From an uncultured Bacilli bacterium (GTDB lineage Bacteria; Bacillota_I; Bacilli_A; RF39; UBA660), in assembly GCA_947623935.1 (NCBI GenBank), contig CANQIE010000011.1, positions 1-37,165 on the forward strand: a stretch of 37,165 nucleotides of DNA, in the 5' to 3' direction. The stretch's first letter is position 1; each line of letters starts with the position of its first letter. Under the pieces are notes generated by a model. It was not told the DNA's origin. It searched no databases and worked only from the letters and a program-made list of their open reading frames with translations. A program made the translations under genes and the position numbers. Shown here in pieces: positions 18,576 to 28,051 of the stretch.

Positions 18576-19808
18576 TTAATTAATTTCATAATATTCTTCG
18601 ATGGAAAGGGATGAAGGAATTTTACCATATAATGTAAATAAAGTATCGCCCTCTTTTACTTCTTCTCCTACTATTTTATTTAAATAAATTCCAGCTCCTG
18701 GGTCGATTTCTTCTTCTAAAGACATTCTACCTGCGCCCAAGGAAAGAGCAAGTTCCCCTATTTTATATGCATGTACTTTGGTGACTTTTCCAGTCGTAGG
18801 TGATTTTATCACTTGAACATTTTCACTTAATGAAAGATCGGTTAGTAATCCTCCTTGACTTTGAATGAAGGTGACAAATTGTTGATAAGCCTTTCCATTT
18901 TGAAGACTCGCGGCTACTTGTTCTTTTGCTTCATCATAAGGAATCTTTTTCCCCATCGAGACCATATGAGAAGCAATTTGAATACATAACTCAGCTAAAG
19001 TAGAATGAACATTTCCTTTTAATACCTCCATAGCTTCTAGAACTTCGATGCGGTTTCCAATCGCACGTCCTAAAGGCGTATCCATAGGGGTAATTAATGT
19101 TTGCACTTCACGGTTATAGAAAGAAGCCACCCTTTTCATTAAGTCGGAAAGTTTAAGTGCATCTTCCATTGTTTTTACGAGTGCCCCTTCTCCTACTTTG
19201 ATATCAATTAGTATCTGGTTGGCACCTCCTGCTATTTTTTTAGATAAAATAGAAGAGACAATCAAAGGAAGGGATTCTGTAGTTCCGGTAACATCCCTCA
19301 ATTTATAAATCTTTTGATCCATTGGTACTAAGTCTTCGGTTTGAGAAGTAACTGCAAAAAGATTCTTTTGAAGTAATGTTAAAAATTCCTCTTTCGATAA
19401 CGCTGTACGAAAACCTGGAATACTTTCCAATTTATCGATGGTACCTCCCGTGATGCCTAAACCTCTTCCACTCATTTTAGGCACTACGACACCTAAAGAA
19501 GATACGATAGGGCCTATAATAAGAGTCGTTTTATCGCCGATTCCACCGGTCGAATGTTTATCTACTTTGGGATATAGTATAGTCGATAAATCAAGGGTAT
19601 TTCCACTTTTAATAAAAATATCCGTCAAATGATAAGTCTCTTCTAAAGTCATTCCTGTAAAACAAATAGCCATTAGTAAAGCACTCATCTGGTAACTAGG
19701 TACTTCTTCTTTTAAATAACCATTAAAAGCAAAAGAAAGTTCTTCCTTAGAAAGCACCTCTCCTCTTTTTTTCTTAGCAATAATTTCTTTCATATTCATA
19801 AACGTCAT
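18576..19808 (-). CDS. pdp: Pyrimidine-nucleoside phosphorylase
   Basis: 'KHSTGGIGDKTTLIIGPIVSSLGVVVPKMSGRGLGITGGTIDKLESIPGF' signature. Confidence 0.95.
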   Translation of the reverse strand: MTFMNMKEIIAKKKRGEVLSKEELSFAFNGYLKEEVPSYQMSALLMAICFTGMTLEETYHLTDIFIKSGNTLDLSTILYPKVDKHSTGGIGDKTTLIIGPIVSSLGVVVPKMSGRGLGITGGTIDKLESIPGFRTALSKEEFLTLLQKNLFAVTSQTEDLVPMDQKIYKLRDVTGTTESLPLIVSSILSKKIAGGANQILIDIKVGEGALVKTMEDALKLSDLMKRVASFYNREVQTLITPMDTPLGRAIGNRIEVLEAMEVLKGNVHSTLAELCIQIASHMVSMGKKIPYDEAKEQVAASLQNGKAYQQFVTFIQSQGGLLTDLSLSENVQVIKSPTTGKVTKVHAYKIGELALSLGAGRMSLEEEIDPGAGIYLNKIVGEEVKEGDTLFTLYGKIPSSLSIEEYYEIN

Positions 19809-19860
19809 CCTCTATTTTCATTATATAGAGTTTCTTTTCAAAATGCAAATTTATATGAGA

Positions 19861-19897
19861 AAAAAAGAGCATGCGAAAAAAGTTTTGCAAAGCTCTA
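19861..19897 (-). terminator. Candidate terminator after XRE gene
   Basis: AGAGC...GCTCT stem followed by T tract on the minus strand; imperfect inner stem. Confidence 0.5.
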
Positions 19898-19927
19898 TTT
19901 TTAGCAAAAATAACGATTCTAAAAAGA

Positions 19928-20281
19928 TTAAAGCTTTTTAGCAATCAAATCGACATAACGTTTTGGATCCTTAACGATTTTCTCATGAAGAGGTACATTC
20001 TTACGTAGTTCTAAAATAAAGTCGATCTCTTCTCTTGCCATGGTGACTCCATAACCAGACTTATCCTCTGTAACAGCAAAATCATCTCTTCCTAGAAAAT
20101 AACCATAATCTACGTTTAGTACGGTTGCAATATCGATCATGGTATCCATGGTCGGAGTTCTTCTTCCTTTTTCATAGCAGCAAATACTCACCTTGGTGAC
20201 TCCAACAAGATCTCCTAACTGTTGTTGAGTAAGTCCTTTTTGGATCCGTAATTCCTTTAATCTAGTTCCAAACATTAACAT
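19928..20281 (-). CDS. XRE-family transcriptional regulator
   Basis: HTH_3: 'RLKELRIQKGLTQQQLGDLVGVTKVSICCYEKGRRTPTMDTMIDIATVLNV'. Start chosen from RBS spacing. Confidence 0.9.
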   Translation of the reverse strand: MLMFGTRLKELRIQKGLTQQQLGDLVGVTKVSICCYEKGRRTPTMDTMIDIATVLNVDYGYFLGRDDFAVTEDKSGYGVTMAREEIDFILELRKNVPLHEKIVKDPKRYVDLIAKKL

Positions 20282-20422
20282 AAAAACCACTCCATTTGTT
20301 AGTTTGCAACTTCATTATAGAAAAATACTTTAAAAATGACGTCAAAGTTAACTAGAAAGAAACAAAAAAACAGAGTTTTTTTCAGACTGTAGACAAACCC
20401 CTAGATTTTTCTAAGGGTTTTC

Positions 20423-21835
20423 TTATGCATATTTTTTTTGAAACCATATTTTTGTATTTTTAATAAATTTTGTTAATTTTTCAAAAATTTCTGTTATATT
20501 CTTAGCTCCTTTCGGTTTATTTGATTTCCTAATTGCTATTATTTTCATATTTTGGGCAGCACAAATAAGCCATGTATAATTTTGATTCTTTTTAACTCCT
20601 TTATACATGGCATATCTATATCCATGATTGTTTTTTGAATCTGCAAAACTTCTTTCTACTTTTTGACATCTATTCGCATATAATTCTTTTCCTTCTTTAG
20701 ATAACCTGTTTATTCTCATTTCTTCTTTTAATTCTTCTTTTATATGTCTTCTCATTTTTGTACTTTTATCTATGTTTGCATAAAGTTTATATCCTTGTTT
20801 ATCAATATGCTTAGTATATTCTAGTACTTCTCCTGTCTCTTTCTCTATGTAAATATCTAATTCCTTGTTGTATTCATATTTACTCTTTTCAATTCTTGAT
20901 TCTTTTGTCCCATATCTTCTATATCCAATTACTCCTAATATTTGATTGTCATGATAATATTTCCTTATTTCCAATGTATCATATCCTGAATCTACCGCAC
21001 ATTTCTTTATTTTAAATTCATATTTATTTTTTATATATTCCATTCTTTCTATATAAGGAACCGAGTCATGCACATTTCCTTTCGTTATATAACAATCTAC
21101 TATTATGTTACATTTATGATCTACCGTTCTATGGTCTAGATACATAAATCCTTTTTCTTTGTTATCTCTATGATAATATCCACTTTCTTTATCTGTTGTA
21201 CTCTCTTTTATATGTTTCTTTTCTATTTCTTCTTTATATTCAAATGGTTTCTCTCCATTTTTTATTCTCTCTTCATTAATTTCTTCTTCTAGCCATCTTT
21301 TTCTTGTCTTTACTACTTCTTCTGTTTTATCTTCATATTTATTTTTATTTGCATTTGCTTTTTTATGAGTCGAATCGGTATAAAAGGTTGTTCCATCTAT
21401 TAATTTATTCTTTATAGCTTGTTTTACTATATTTGTAAATATATCTTCAAATATCGTAGACTCTTTGAATCTTCTTTCATAGTTTTTACTAAATGTTGAA
21501 AAATGAGGTGTTTCTTTTCCAAATGGTATCCCTAAAAACCATCTATATTCTGCATCCACTTTTATCTTCTTGCACGTTTGTCTCATCGATTTTATTCCTT
21601 CGATGGTTTGTATAAATACCATTTTAAATAATACCACTGGATCTATACTTGGTCTTCCATTGTTTTCACTATATTTATCTTTTACTAAGTCATAAATAAA
21701 AGTGAAATTCACATGCTTATCTATCTTTCGGAATATACTATCTTCTGGAACTAGTTCTTCCATAGTAGTCATTAAGATTTCACTTTGTATTTCTTTATTT
21801 ATTGTTATCATTTCTTCACTTCCTATTCCCGACAT
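20423..21835 (-). CDS. IS1182-family transposase
   Basis: DUF772-type N-terminus 'NNGRPSIDPVVLFKMVFIQTIEGIKSMRQ', DDE-type 'TFYTDSTHKKANANKNK...AVDSGYDT...RSFADSKNNHGYRYAMYKG'. Confidence 0.9.
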   Translation of the reverse strand: MSGIGSEEMITINKEIQSEILMTTMEELVPEDSIFRKIDKHVNFTFIYDLVKDKYSENNGRPSIDPVVLFKMVFIQTIEGIKSMRQTCKKIKVDAEYRWFLGIPFGKETPHFSTFSKNYERRFKESTIFEDIFTNIVKQAIKNKLIDGTTFYTDSTHKKANANKNKYEDKTEEVVKTRKRWLEEEINEERIKNGEKPFEYKEEIEKKHIKESTTDKESGYYHRDNKEKGFMYLDHRTVDHKCNIIVDCYITKGNVHDSVPYIERMEYIKNKYEFKIKKCAVDSGYDTLEIRKYYHDNQILGVIGYRRYGTKESRIEKSKYEYNKELDIYIEKETGEVLEYTKHIDKQGYKLYANIDKSTKMRRHIKEELKEEMRINRLSKEGKELYANRCQKVERSFADSKNNHGYRYAMYKGVKKNQNYTWLICAAQNMKIIAIRKSNKPKGAKNITEIFEKLTKFIKNTKIWFQKKYA

Positions 21836-21864
21836 CTTTATTATATCATTTTTCCATTATAAAA

Positions 21865-21906
21865 GCGAGTCATGATAACTTATTTGTCGAGAATAAGTGG
21901 ACTCGC
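21865..21906. repeat. Interrupted long hairpin upstream of transposase
   Basis: GCGAGTC..ACTTATT-tgtcgag-AATAAGT.GACTCGC two-part stem. Confidence 0.7.
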
Positions 21907-21975
21907 AATTTAATTATAATACTTTTTTTCTAAAATAAAAAGACTATTAACAAATTTTACTTTGTCAACAGTCTG

Positions 21976-22002
21976 AAAAAAACAGAGTTTTTTTTACTCT
22001 GT
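21976..22002 (-). terminator. ssb terminator overlapping its stop codon
   Basis: Minus strand ACAGAGT-aaaaaaa-ACTCTGT followed by T7; stop TAA lies in the 5' stem/loop. Confidence 0.8.
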
Positions 22003-22332
22003 CTTCATTTTGGCCTCTCTTGAGGTCAAAAAAGATACTTTTTCGGCAATGAGATCGGTCAAATATTTTTTTTCGTTCTCTTGGGTGATGACGCGTGATT
22101 GGAGTCTTCCACGAATACCGATGATGTCGCCTTTTTTACAGTATTCCGCCGTGTTGGTTGCCACGACATCCCATAAAATGCAATCGATAAAATCTGTATC
22201 GTATTCTCCGTTCATGTTTTTATAGCCGCGTGGCACGGCTAAAGTGATATAGGTCATTTTCTTTCCTTGATCCGTATCCCGTAGTTCAGGATTACGAACT
22301 AAGCGACCCACCAAAACCACATTATTGAGCAT
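21994..22332 (-). CDS. Short single-stranded DNA-binding protein (SsbB-like, no acidic C-terminal tip)
   Basis: 'MLNNVVLVGRLVRNPELRDTDQGKKMTYITLAVPRGYKNMNGEYDTDFIDCILWDVVATNTAEYCKKGDIIGIRGRLQSR'; start reassigned from 22389 to RBS-preceded ATG. Confidence 0.9.
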   Translation of the reverse strand: MLNNVVLVGRLVRNPELRDTDQGKKMTYITLAVPRGYKNMNGEYDTDFIDCILWDVVATNTAEYCKKGDIIGIRGRLQSRVITQENEKKYLTDLIAEKVSFLTSREAKMKTE

Positions 22333-22420
22333 TTTTCCCTCCTTTCTAAGGCCACTATAACAAAGAAAAAACGGGATTGCAAATCGCACTTTTTGAGTTT
22401 TTGGGCGCTAAAGTAGGGAC

Positions 22421-22456
22421 AAAAAAAGAATTCGCCTAAGGCGAAAATTCTTTTTT
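22421..22456 (-). terminator. Terminator of suf operon (possibly bidirectional)
   Basis: TTCGCC-taa-GGCGAA core with outer AGAA/TTCT; A-run left, T-run right. Confidence 0.65.
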
Positions 22457-22494
22457 CAGCTGTTTTCAAGTTTGAATTTTTAAAAAGTAAGGTT

Positions 22495-23805
22495 TTATAA
22501 ATTTTTTTTCAAAAGTTGATTTAACTCCACTGCATACTCCATTGGTAGAGCTTCTCTAAACTCTTCTAGGAATCCTAAGACGATTAATTCTTCGGCACGG
22601 TTACGGTCAATTCCTCTGCTCATCAAATAGAACAAGTTCTCATCACTAATCTTAGAAACAGTTGCTTCATGGTTGATGGAAGAAGTGGTGTTTTCACATT
22701 TATTGACTGGAACCGTATCGCTTTTGGAATCTTTATCTAAAATTAAGGTATCACATTTAACTAAAGCTTCACTTTCACTCGAGGAAGGTTTGATATCGAC
22801 TTTTCCCCTATAGGTAGCAACCCCTCCACGACCCGCAATACTTTTAGAGATAATTTTACTCTTCGTATGACGTCCTAAATGAATCATCCTGGCACCAGTA
22901 TCTTGGTTTTGATTGGCGGTTGCAGCACTTATAGTGATACAAGTCCCCTTAGCATAATCTCCTTTTAAAATACAACAAGGATATTTCATTGTTACAAAGG
23001 AACCAATATTACCATCGATCCATTCCATGGTGCCATTTTCTTCAACGAGTGCTCTCTTTGTTACTAAGTTATAAACATTATGAGCCCAGTTTTGAATGGT
23101 GGTATATCTACATTTACTATTTTTTCCTACATAAATTTCAACCACCGCGGCATGAAGACTTGCTTCACTATAACTAGGTGCTGTACAACCTTCGATATAA
23201 TGTAGTTCACTATCATGGTCTACGATAATTAAGGTGCGTTCGAACTGTCCCATATTACGACTAGCAATACGGAAATAGCTTTGTAGAGGTCGATCCAGTT
23301 TCGTATGAGGAGGAATGTAGATAAAACTGCCTCCTGAGAAAACAGCTCCATTTAAAGCCGCAAACTTGTTTTCATGATTGGAGACAATGGTACCAAAGTA
23401 TTTTCTTACTAAATCTGGATACCTCTTCATGGCGTCTTCAATCGAGGTAAAAATAATGTCCTTCTTTTTTAACTCTTCAATCATATTGTGATAGATGACT
23501 TCACTTTCGTACTGCACGCCCATGCCATCCATATGATTTTCGCTTTCCAAAACGCCTAAATCTGTTAATTCACTGCGCACTCTTTTATCAATCCGATCCC
23601 AACTATCTTCGATTCGCTTTTCTTCGTCCTGTTTATAATAGATAATAGAGTCAAAATCAAGGTGAATCTTAGGTCCAAAAGAAGGCATCTCTAAGGAAGT
23701 AAACGCTTGGTATGATTTCGTTCTAAAATCTTTTACCCAAGTATCTTCCTTTTTTTGAGACGAAATTTGTAAAACATGTTCTAAAGAAAGTCCTTTTACT
23801 TCCAT
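22495..23805 (-). CDS. sufB: Fe-S cluster assembly protein SufB
   Basis: SufB/D family 'YIPPHTKLDRPLQSYFRI', 'INHEATVSKISDENLFYLMSRGI'. Confidence 0.95.
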   Translation of the reverse strand: MEVKGLSLEHVLQISSQKKEDTWVKDFRTKSYQAFTSLEMPSFGPKIHLDFDSIIYYKQDEEKRIEDSWDRIDKRVRSELTDLGVLESENHMDGMGVQYESEVIYHNMIEELKKKDIIFTSIEDAMKRYPDLVRKYFGTIVSNHENKFAALNGAVFSGGSFIYIPPHTKLDRPLQSYFRIASRNMGQFERTLIIVDHDSELHYIEGCTAPSYSEASLHAAVVEIYVGKNSKCRYTTIQNWAHNVYNLVTKRALVEENGTMEWIDGNIGSFVTMKYPCCILKGDYAKGTCITISAATANQNQDTGARMIHLGRHTKSKIISKSIAGRGGVATYRGKVDIKPSSSESEALVKCDTLILDKDSKSDTVPVNKCENTTSSINHEATVSKISDENLFYLMSRGIDRNRAEELIVLGFLEEFREALPMEYAVELNQLLKKNL

Positions 23806-23821
23806 TTGGACACCTCCTTTT

Positions 23822-24256
23822 CTATTTATTAAATAAATCTTTATTTTCTAATATTTGATGAATGGCTCTAAATGGTAAAAGAGCACATTTTTTACGGTTC
23901 GGTTGTTTATAGATTTCATCGTATACGTTTAACTCACCTAGTAATTCTTTATCGTAAGGCTTTTCATCGATCATAGCTTCGTAGGATTCTAATAAAGCTT
24001 TTGCTTCTTCGTATGTTTTCCCCATAAAATTTCGAATCATAATCGAAGTAGCAGAAGTCGAGATGGCACATGCTTCTCCATCGAAACGAATATCTTTGAT
24101 TTTTCCCTCTTCCACTTTGACCATAATCATTAAGTCGTCAATACAAGATGAGTTATTGGTACGAATCTTTTGATAGCCTTCTTCTTCCACTAAGCCTTTG
24201 TGAAGTGGATGTTGGTAATTATCTAAAATTATTTCTCGTCTTAGGTTACTATCCAT
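23822..24256 (-). CDS. sufU: Fe-S scaffold/sulfur relay protein SufU
   Basis: 'DDLMIMVKVEEGKIKDIRFDGEACAISTSATSIMIRNFMGKTYEEA'. Confidence 0.93.
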   Translation of the reverse strand: MDSNLRREIILDNYQHPLHKGLVEEEGYQKIRTNNSSCIDDLMIMVKVEEGKIKDIRFDGEACAISTSATSIMIRNFMGKTYEEAKALLESYEAMIDEKPYDKELLGELNVYDEIYKQPNRKKCALLPFRAIHQILENKDLFNK

Positions 24257-24276
24257 ACTATTCCCTTTCTTTCTAC

Positions 24277-25473
24277 TTATAAAACAATATCAAAAATATG
24301 TTCTGCATCTTTTAAAACGCGGATTAACTCATCGATTTCTTCTTTCGTATTATATAAATAAAGACTAATACGGCAGGTATTTTTTACCCCTAGTTGTTCT
24401 TTTAAGATTTTAGCACAATGGTTTCCTGCTCTTACACAGATGTGATAATGATTTAAATAAACAGCCGTATCTTGGCTAAAGACACCTTCAATATTGAAAG
24501 CAACAATAGAAGAAGCCGTCTTTTCATTATAGATTTGAATTTTAGGAACTTCTTTGAGTCTTGCTAAAAGATAACTTTTAAGTTCTTGTTCATAACTTTC
24601 AATTTTATCTAAGCCTATTTCTTCTAAATAATCGATGGCACGTCCTAGACCAATTACTTCCGCAATGGCAGGAGTTCCTGCATCAAATTTGGTAGGAACC
24701 TCTTTTAATTCAAAATCGCCTGTGGATTCAAAACTCGTATTCATTCCTCCACCATAACAAAGCGGTTTGGTCCTTTCTAACAATTCCTTCTTTCCCCATA
24801 AAACGCCAACCCCCGTTGGTCCTAACATTTTATGTCCTGAGAAAGCGAGAAAATCGGCATTCATCTCTTGTACTGAAACTTTACGATGCGGAACACTTTG
24901 AGCCCCATCTACCACAAAATAGATACCTCTTTGGGAACAAATTTCTCCAATTTCCTTCATTGGACGAACATCCCCTATGACATTGGTTACTTGGGCAAGG
25001 GAAATGACTTTGGTTCTATCGGTAATTGTGGATAAAACGTTTGGAATCGTTACTTCGTTATCTTCGGTTAAAGGAATATACTTAATCACAATACCGATTT
25101 CTTTTTCAAGTTCCATCCAAGGTAGTAAGTTGGATGCATGTTCACTTTTAGTAAGCAGTACCTCGTCTCCTTCTTTTAGTTCGTTTTTCATAAAGCCAAA
25201 GACCACTAAGTTTAAAGATTCAGTCGTACCTTTGGTAAAGACTACTTCACTTGCATCCTTAGCATCAATTAGTTTACGCACCTTGCCACGAACGCCTTCG
25301 TATAAAACATCGACTTTCATGCTGTTATCGTAGTCTCCTCGATGAGCATTAGCTGTATAGTTACTATAATAGTCCGTCATGCTATCGATAACACATTGTG
25401 GCTTCATCGTCGTAGCCCCGTTATCAAAATAAATTAAATCCTGTTTAAAAATTGGAAAATCTTCACGGTTCAC
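24277..25473 (-). CDS. sufS: Cysteine desulfurase SufS
   Basis: 'IYFDNGATTMKP', 'DFLAFSGHKMLGPTGVGVLWGK', 'VRAGNHCAK'; GTG start after GGAGGTG RBS inferred. Confidence 0.93.
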   Translation of the reverse strand: MNREDFPIFKQDLIYFDNGATTMKPQCVIDSMTDYYSNYTANAHRGDYDNSMKVDVLYEGVRGKVRKLIDAKDASEVVFTKGTTESLNLVVFGFMKNELKEGDEVLLTKSEHASNLLPWMELEKEIGIVIKYIPLTEDNEVTIPNVLSTITDRTKVISLAQVTNVIGDVRPMKEIGEICSQRGIYFVVDGAQSVPHRKVSVQEMNADFLAFSGHKMLGPTGVGVLWGKKELLERTKPLCYGGGMNTSFESTGDFELKEVPTKFDAGTPAIAEVIGLGRAIDYLEEIGLDKIESYEQELKSYLLARLKEVPKIQIYNEKTASSIVAFNIEGVFSQDTAVYLNHYHICVRAGNHCAKILKEQLGVKNTCRISLYLYNTKEEIDELIRVLKDAEHIFDIVL

Positions 25474-25486
25474 TTCTTTACACCTC

Positions 25487-26206
25487 CTAGATTTTAGACA
25501 TGTATGGAGCAAAAAGTTCTTTTTCTTCGGTCGAAAGAGGCATTTTTCCTAAAAGGAAGCCTTTAGTTAAGAGCCTAAGGGCATCTTCTTCTTTAATTCC
25601 TCTTGCTTTTAAATAGAATACTTCTTCACTTGGAAATTTCCCAACAAACGCCTGATGGGTCGCATCGACATCAAAACAATCAATCAACAGATTGGGAAGA
25701 ATCGTACAGATAGAAGTTCCTAAATTGATAATCTTGTTATCTTGATTACAAATACATTCTTTGCTAGAACTTGGAACAACGCCATCTACTTTCAATACCG
25801 TAGAACCTTTTAAAGCCACGACATGTTGAACATAATTGCTAATAGTATGGGACGCTTTATGATGGATATTAGTATAGATACTCACATCTTGATCATTAAT
25901 CATAGAAAAATAATAATCGATGTGGGCTTTTTCTTCTAAGGAAATATCGATTGAGCTTTCTGTATTTAAGGCTAAAGCCGACACTGAAAGAGAACTACCT
26001 TTTCCTAACTGATAACGAAAAGATACCTTACTATTTTCTAGTAAAAGAATTACATTCGCTTCTTTTCCTTCTTCCACTACAAAAGTAAAATCCCCTTCGT
26101 ATTCTTTAAAAGTAAGAATTCTTTTTTCGTCTTCTAAAAAGGAATACGTTTTGTCTTTTAGAGAAATATTAGTCCCTTTACTATCAGTCATTACTATTTT
26201 ATTCAT
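25487..26206 (-). CDS. sufD: Fe-S assembly protein SufD (short)
   Basis: SufB/D C-terminal 'DATHQAFVGKFPSEEVFYLKARGIKEEDALRLLTKGFL'; operon position. Confidence 0.85.
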   Translation of the reverse strand: MNKIVMTDSKGTNISLKDKTYSFLEDEKRILTFKEYEGDFTFVVEEGKEANVILLLENSKVSFRYQLGKGSSLSVSALALNTESSIDISLEEKAHIDYYFSMINDQDVSIYTNIHHKASHTISNYVQHVVALKGSTVLKVDGVVPSSSKECICNQDNKIINLGTSICTILPNLLIDCFDVDATHQAFVGKFPSEEVFYLKARGIKEEDALRLLTKGFLLGKMPLSTEEKELFAPYMSKI

Positions 26207-26963
26207 GATATCCCTCTTGACTTATAACATTCTCACTAATATATCCTTCTTTTTCAATTTTTCGAGCAAGAGAAATATCGCCACTTTGAACAATTTTTCC
26301 TTTTCCCATTTGATGTACATAATTTAGAGGAAGATATTCTAAGATTCTAGGATAATGGGTAATAATTAAGACACTGGTCTTTGGATTTTCTTTTAAATAT
26401 TGATTGATGTTTTCTGCACAAATACGAAGACTATCCACATCTAGTCCTGAATCTAATTCATCTAAAATAATAAAGGAGGGCTTTAATAGTTTCATTTGCA
26501 AGATTTCGTTTTTCTTTCGTTCTCCTCCTGAAAAGTCTTGATTGATAGAACGACTCATCATCGAAGAATCCATCTTTAAATCTTTAAGAGACGCATCCAT
26601 TAATTCTAAGAAAGGATATAGTCCAATCGCTTCTTCTCTTCTACTGTTGATAGCCGTCTTTAAGAATTCAGTATTACTTACCCCTTCTATACTAATAGGT
26701 GATTGAAATGATAAGAAAATACCCAGTTTTGATCTTTCATCAACCGATAAAGGAAGAATAGATTTTCCATCCGCTAGAATATCCCCTTCGGTCACTTCGT
26801 ATTCAAAACTTCCCATTAAAACTTTCGCAAGTGTACTTTTTCCAGTTCCATTAGGTCCCATGATGGCATGTACTTCTCCATCGTTTATTACTAAAGAAAA
26901 ATCTTTTAAGATTTCTTTTTTATCTTTGGCATTTACGGTTATATTTTTTATCTCTATTTTCAT
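26199..26963 (-). CDS. sufC: Fe-S assembly ATPase SufC
   Basis: Walker A MGPNGTGKSTLAKVLMG; FSGGERKKNEILQM; 8-nt overlap with sufD. Confidence 0.95.
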   Translation of the reverse strand: MKIEIKNITVNAKDKKEILKDFSLVINDGEVHAIMGPNGTGKSTLAKVLMGSFEYEVTEGDILADGKSILPLSVDERSKLGIFLSFQSPISIEGVSNTEFLKTAINSRREEAIGLYPFLELMDASLKDLKMDSSMMSRSINQDFSGGERKKNEILQMKLLKPSFIILDELDSGLDVDSLRICAENINQYLKENPKTSVLIITHYPRILEYLPLNYVHQMGKGKIVQSGDISLARKIEKEGYISENVISQEGYHE

Positions 26964-26985
26964 ATCCTCACCGCTTTCGACTATT

Positions 26986-27014
26986 ATTTTATCACTTTTT
27001 TTATTTATTCACAA
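26986..27014 (-). promoter_or_regulatory. Candidate suf operon promoter
   Basis: Minus strand TTGTGA - 17 bp - TAAAAT. Confidence 0.5.
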
Positions 27015-27133
27015 ATATATTATATAGGAAATGAAAAAATATTTTGTCGTTAAATAGAAAAAGTATAAAAATTCAAAATAGTTCCATAATAAGAAATGGA
27101 TACTCGCTGTATTCACAAAGTTTTATTCCATAG

Positions 27134-27156
27134 AAAAACCGTCTAACAGGACGGCT
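27134..27156 (-). terminator. Terminator of 27158..27520
   Basis: CCGTC-taacag-GACGG with A-run on the left. Confidence 0.65.
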
Positions 27157-27157
27157 T

Positions 27158-27520
27158 TTATTTTACTTTTTGTTTTTCTTTGGCAGTAGCGTGTACAATT
27201 AAAGAGCCAAATTTCTTCTTTAATGTCCAATCACGTTCTGTTTGTACTGCATAATCAGAAAGACGCCATTCGGGATCTACATAATGCGAGACTGCCTCTT
27301 TAATCGTTGATGATGAAATAGAAATTTGAAAAGGGACATTTGCTTTTCCCAAATCATCTTCTCCCTTACCAAAAGCTTCTAAAAAGACTCCCATCGGATT
27401 ACAATATTCTTTTACATTAAATACCACTTCATTTAAAGTAATATGGGCAGTATCTTTATAATAAGACTTTAGGATATCCCCTAAGGCTTTAGCATCAAAA
27501 GTATATGTTTTAACAACCAT
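27158..27520 (-). CDS. Unknown protein, paralog A of tandem pair
   Basis: RBS-like GGAGAG; shares 'VVF', 'FLEAFGKG', 'VPFQ', 'AVSHYVDP.W' and KQKVK C-terminus with 27637..27993. Confidence 0.8.
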   Translation of the reverse strand: MVVKTYTFDAKALGDILKSYYKDTAHITLNEVVFNVKEYCNPMGVFLEAFGKGEDDLGKANVPFQISISSSTIKEAVSHYVDPEWRLSDYAVQTERDWTLKKKFGSLIVHATAKEKQKVK

Positions 27521-27551
27521 TTGCTTTTCTCTCCTTTTTAAGTAAGGCTTA

Positions 27552-27580
27552 TTATACTATTTAAAAAGGGATTTGTCAAA
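27552..27580 (-). promoter_or_regulatory. Consensus sigmaA promoter for paralog A
   Basis: TTGACA - 17 bp - TATAAT on the minus strand. Confidence 0.85.
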
Positions 27581-27636
27581 ATATTCTATTTCAAGTGCAA
27601 TAATATTAAAAGATAAAAAACGGATTTTGCTTTATC

Positions 27637-27993
27637 TTATTTTACTTTTTGTTTCGTATTGGTAATAACGCTTACGGTTAAAGATTCCAATTTTTCCTTT
27701 GATTCATTAGATATACGTCCTATGGATACATCAGATACAACCCAATTGGGATCTACATAATGAGAAACCGCTTTTTTAATATCGTCCATCGAAATAGCCG
27801 TTTGAAAAGGGACTATGACTCTAACAAAATCAACTTTTCCCTTACCGAAAGCTTCTAAAAAGGCCTCTCCATCGGTATTCGGATATTTGAGTCCGAATAC
27901 CACTTCATCCAAAATAAGATGGGCCGTTTCTTTATAATAGGCTTTTACAATATCCTCTAGAGTATCCGTATTGATATCATATTTTTTTACCAT
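27637..27993 (-). CDS. Unknown protein, paralog B of tandem pair
   Basis: Homologous to 27158..27520 by direct reading. Confidence 0.8.
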   Translation of the reverse strand: MVKKYDINTDTLEDIVKAYYKETAHLILDEVVFGLKYPNTDGEAFLEAFGKGKVDFVRVIVPFQTAISMDDIKKAVSHYVDPNWVVSDVSIGRISNESKEKLESLTVSVITNTKQKVK

Positions 27994-28022
27994 ATTTTTT
28001 CTCTCCTTTTTAAGTAAGTCTT

Positions 28023-28051
28023 ATCATACACTTTAAAAAAGCATTTGTCAA
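28023..28051 (-). promoter_or_regulatory. sigmaA promoter for paralog B
   Basis: TTGACA - 17 bp - TATGAT on the minus strand. Confidence 0.8.

Larger units (their letters stand above)
20383..21975. mobile_element. IS1182-family-like insertion sequence
   Basis: Terminal inverted repeats CAGACTGTAGACAAA (20383-20397) and TTTGTCAACAGTCTG (21961-21975), 14/15 matching, bounding a transposase; AAAAAAACAGAGTTTTTTT present on both flanks. Confidence 0.9.

Noticed and set aside
27158-27993. Toxin-antitoxin pair
   Set aside because: The two genes are paralogs of each other, each with its own promoter, and lack known toxin or antitoxin motifs.
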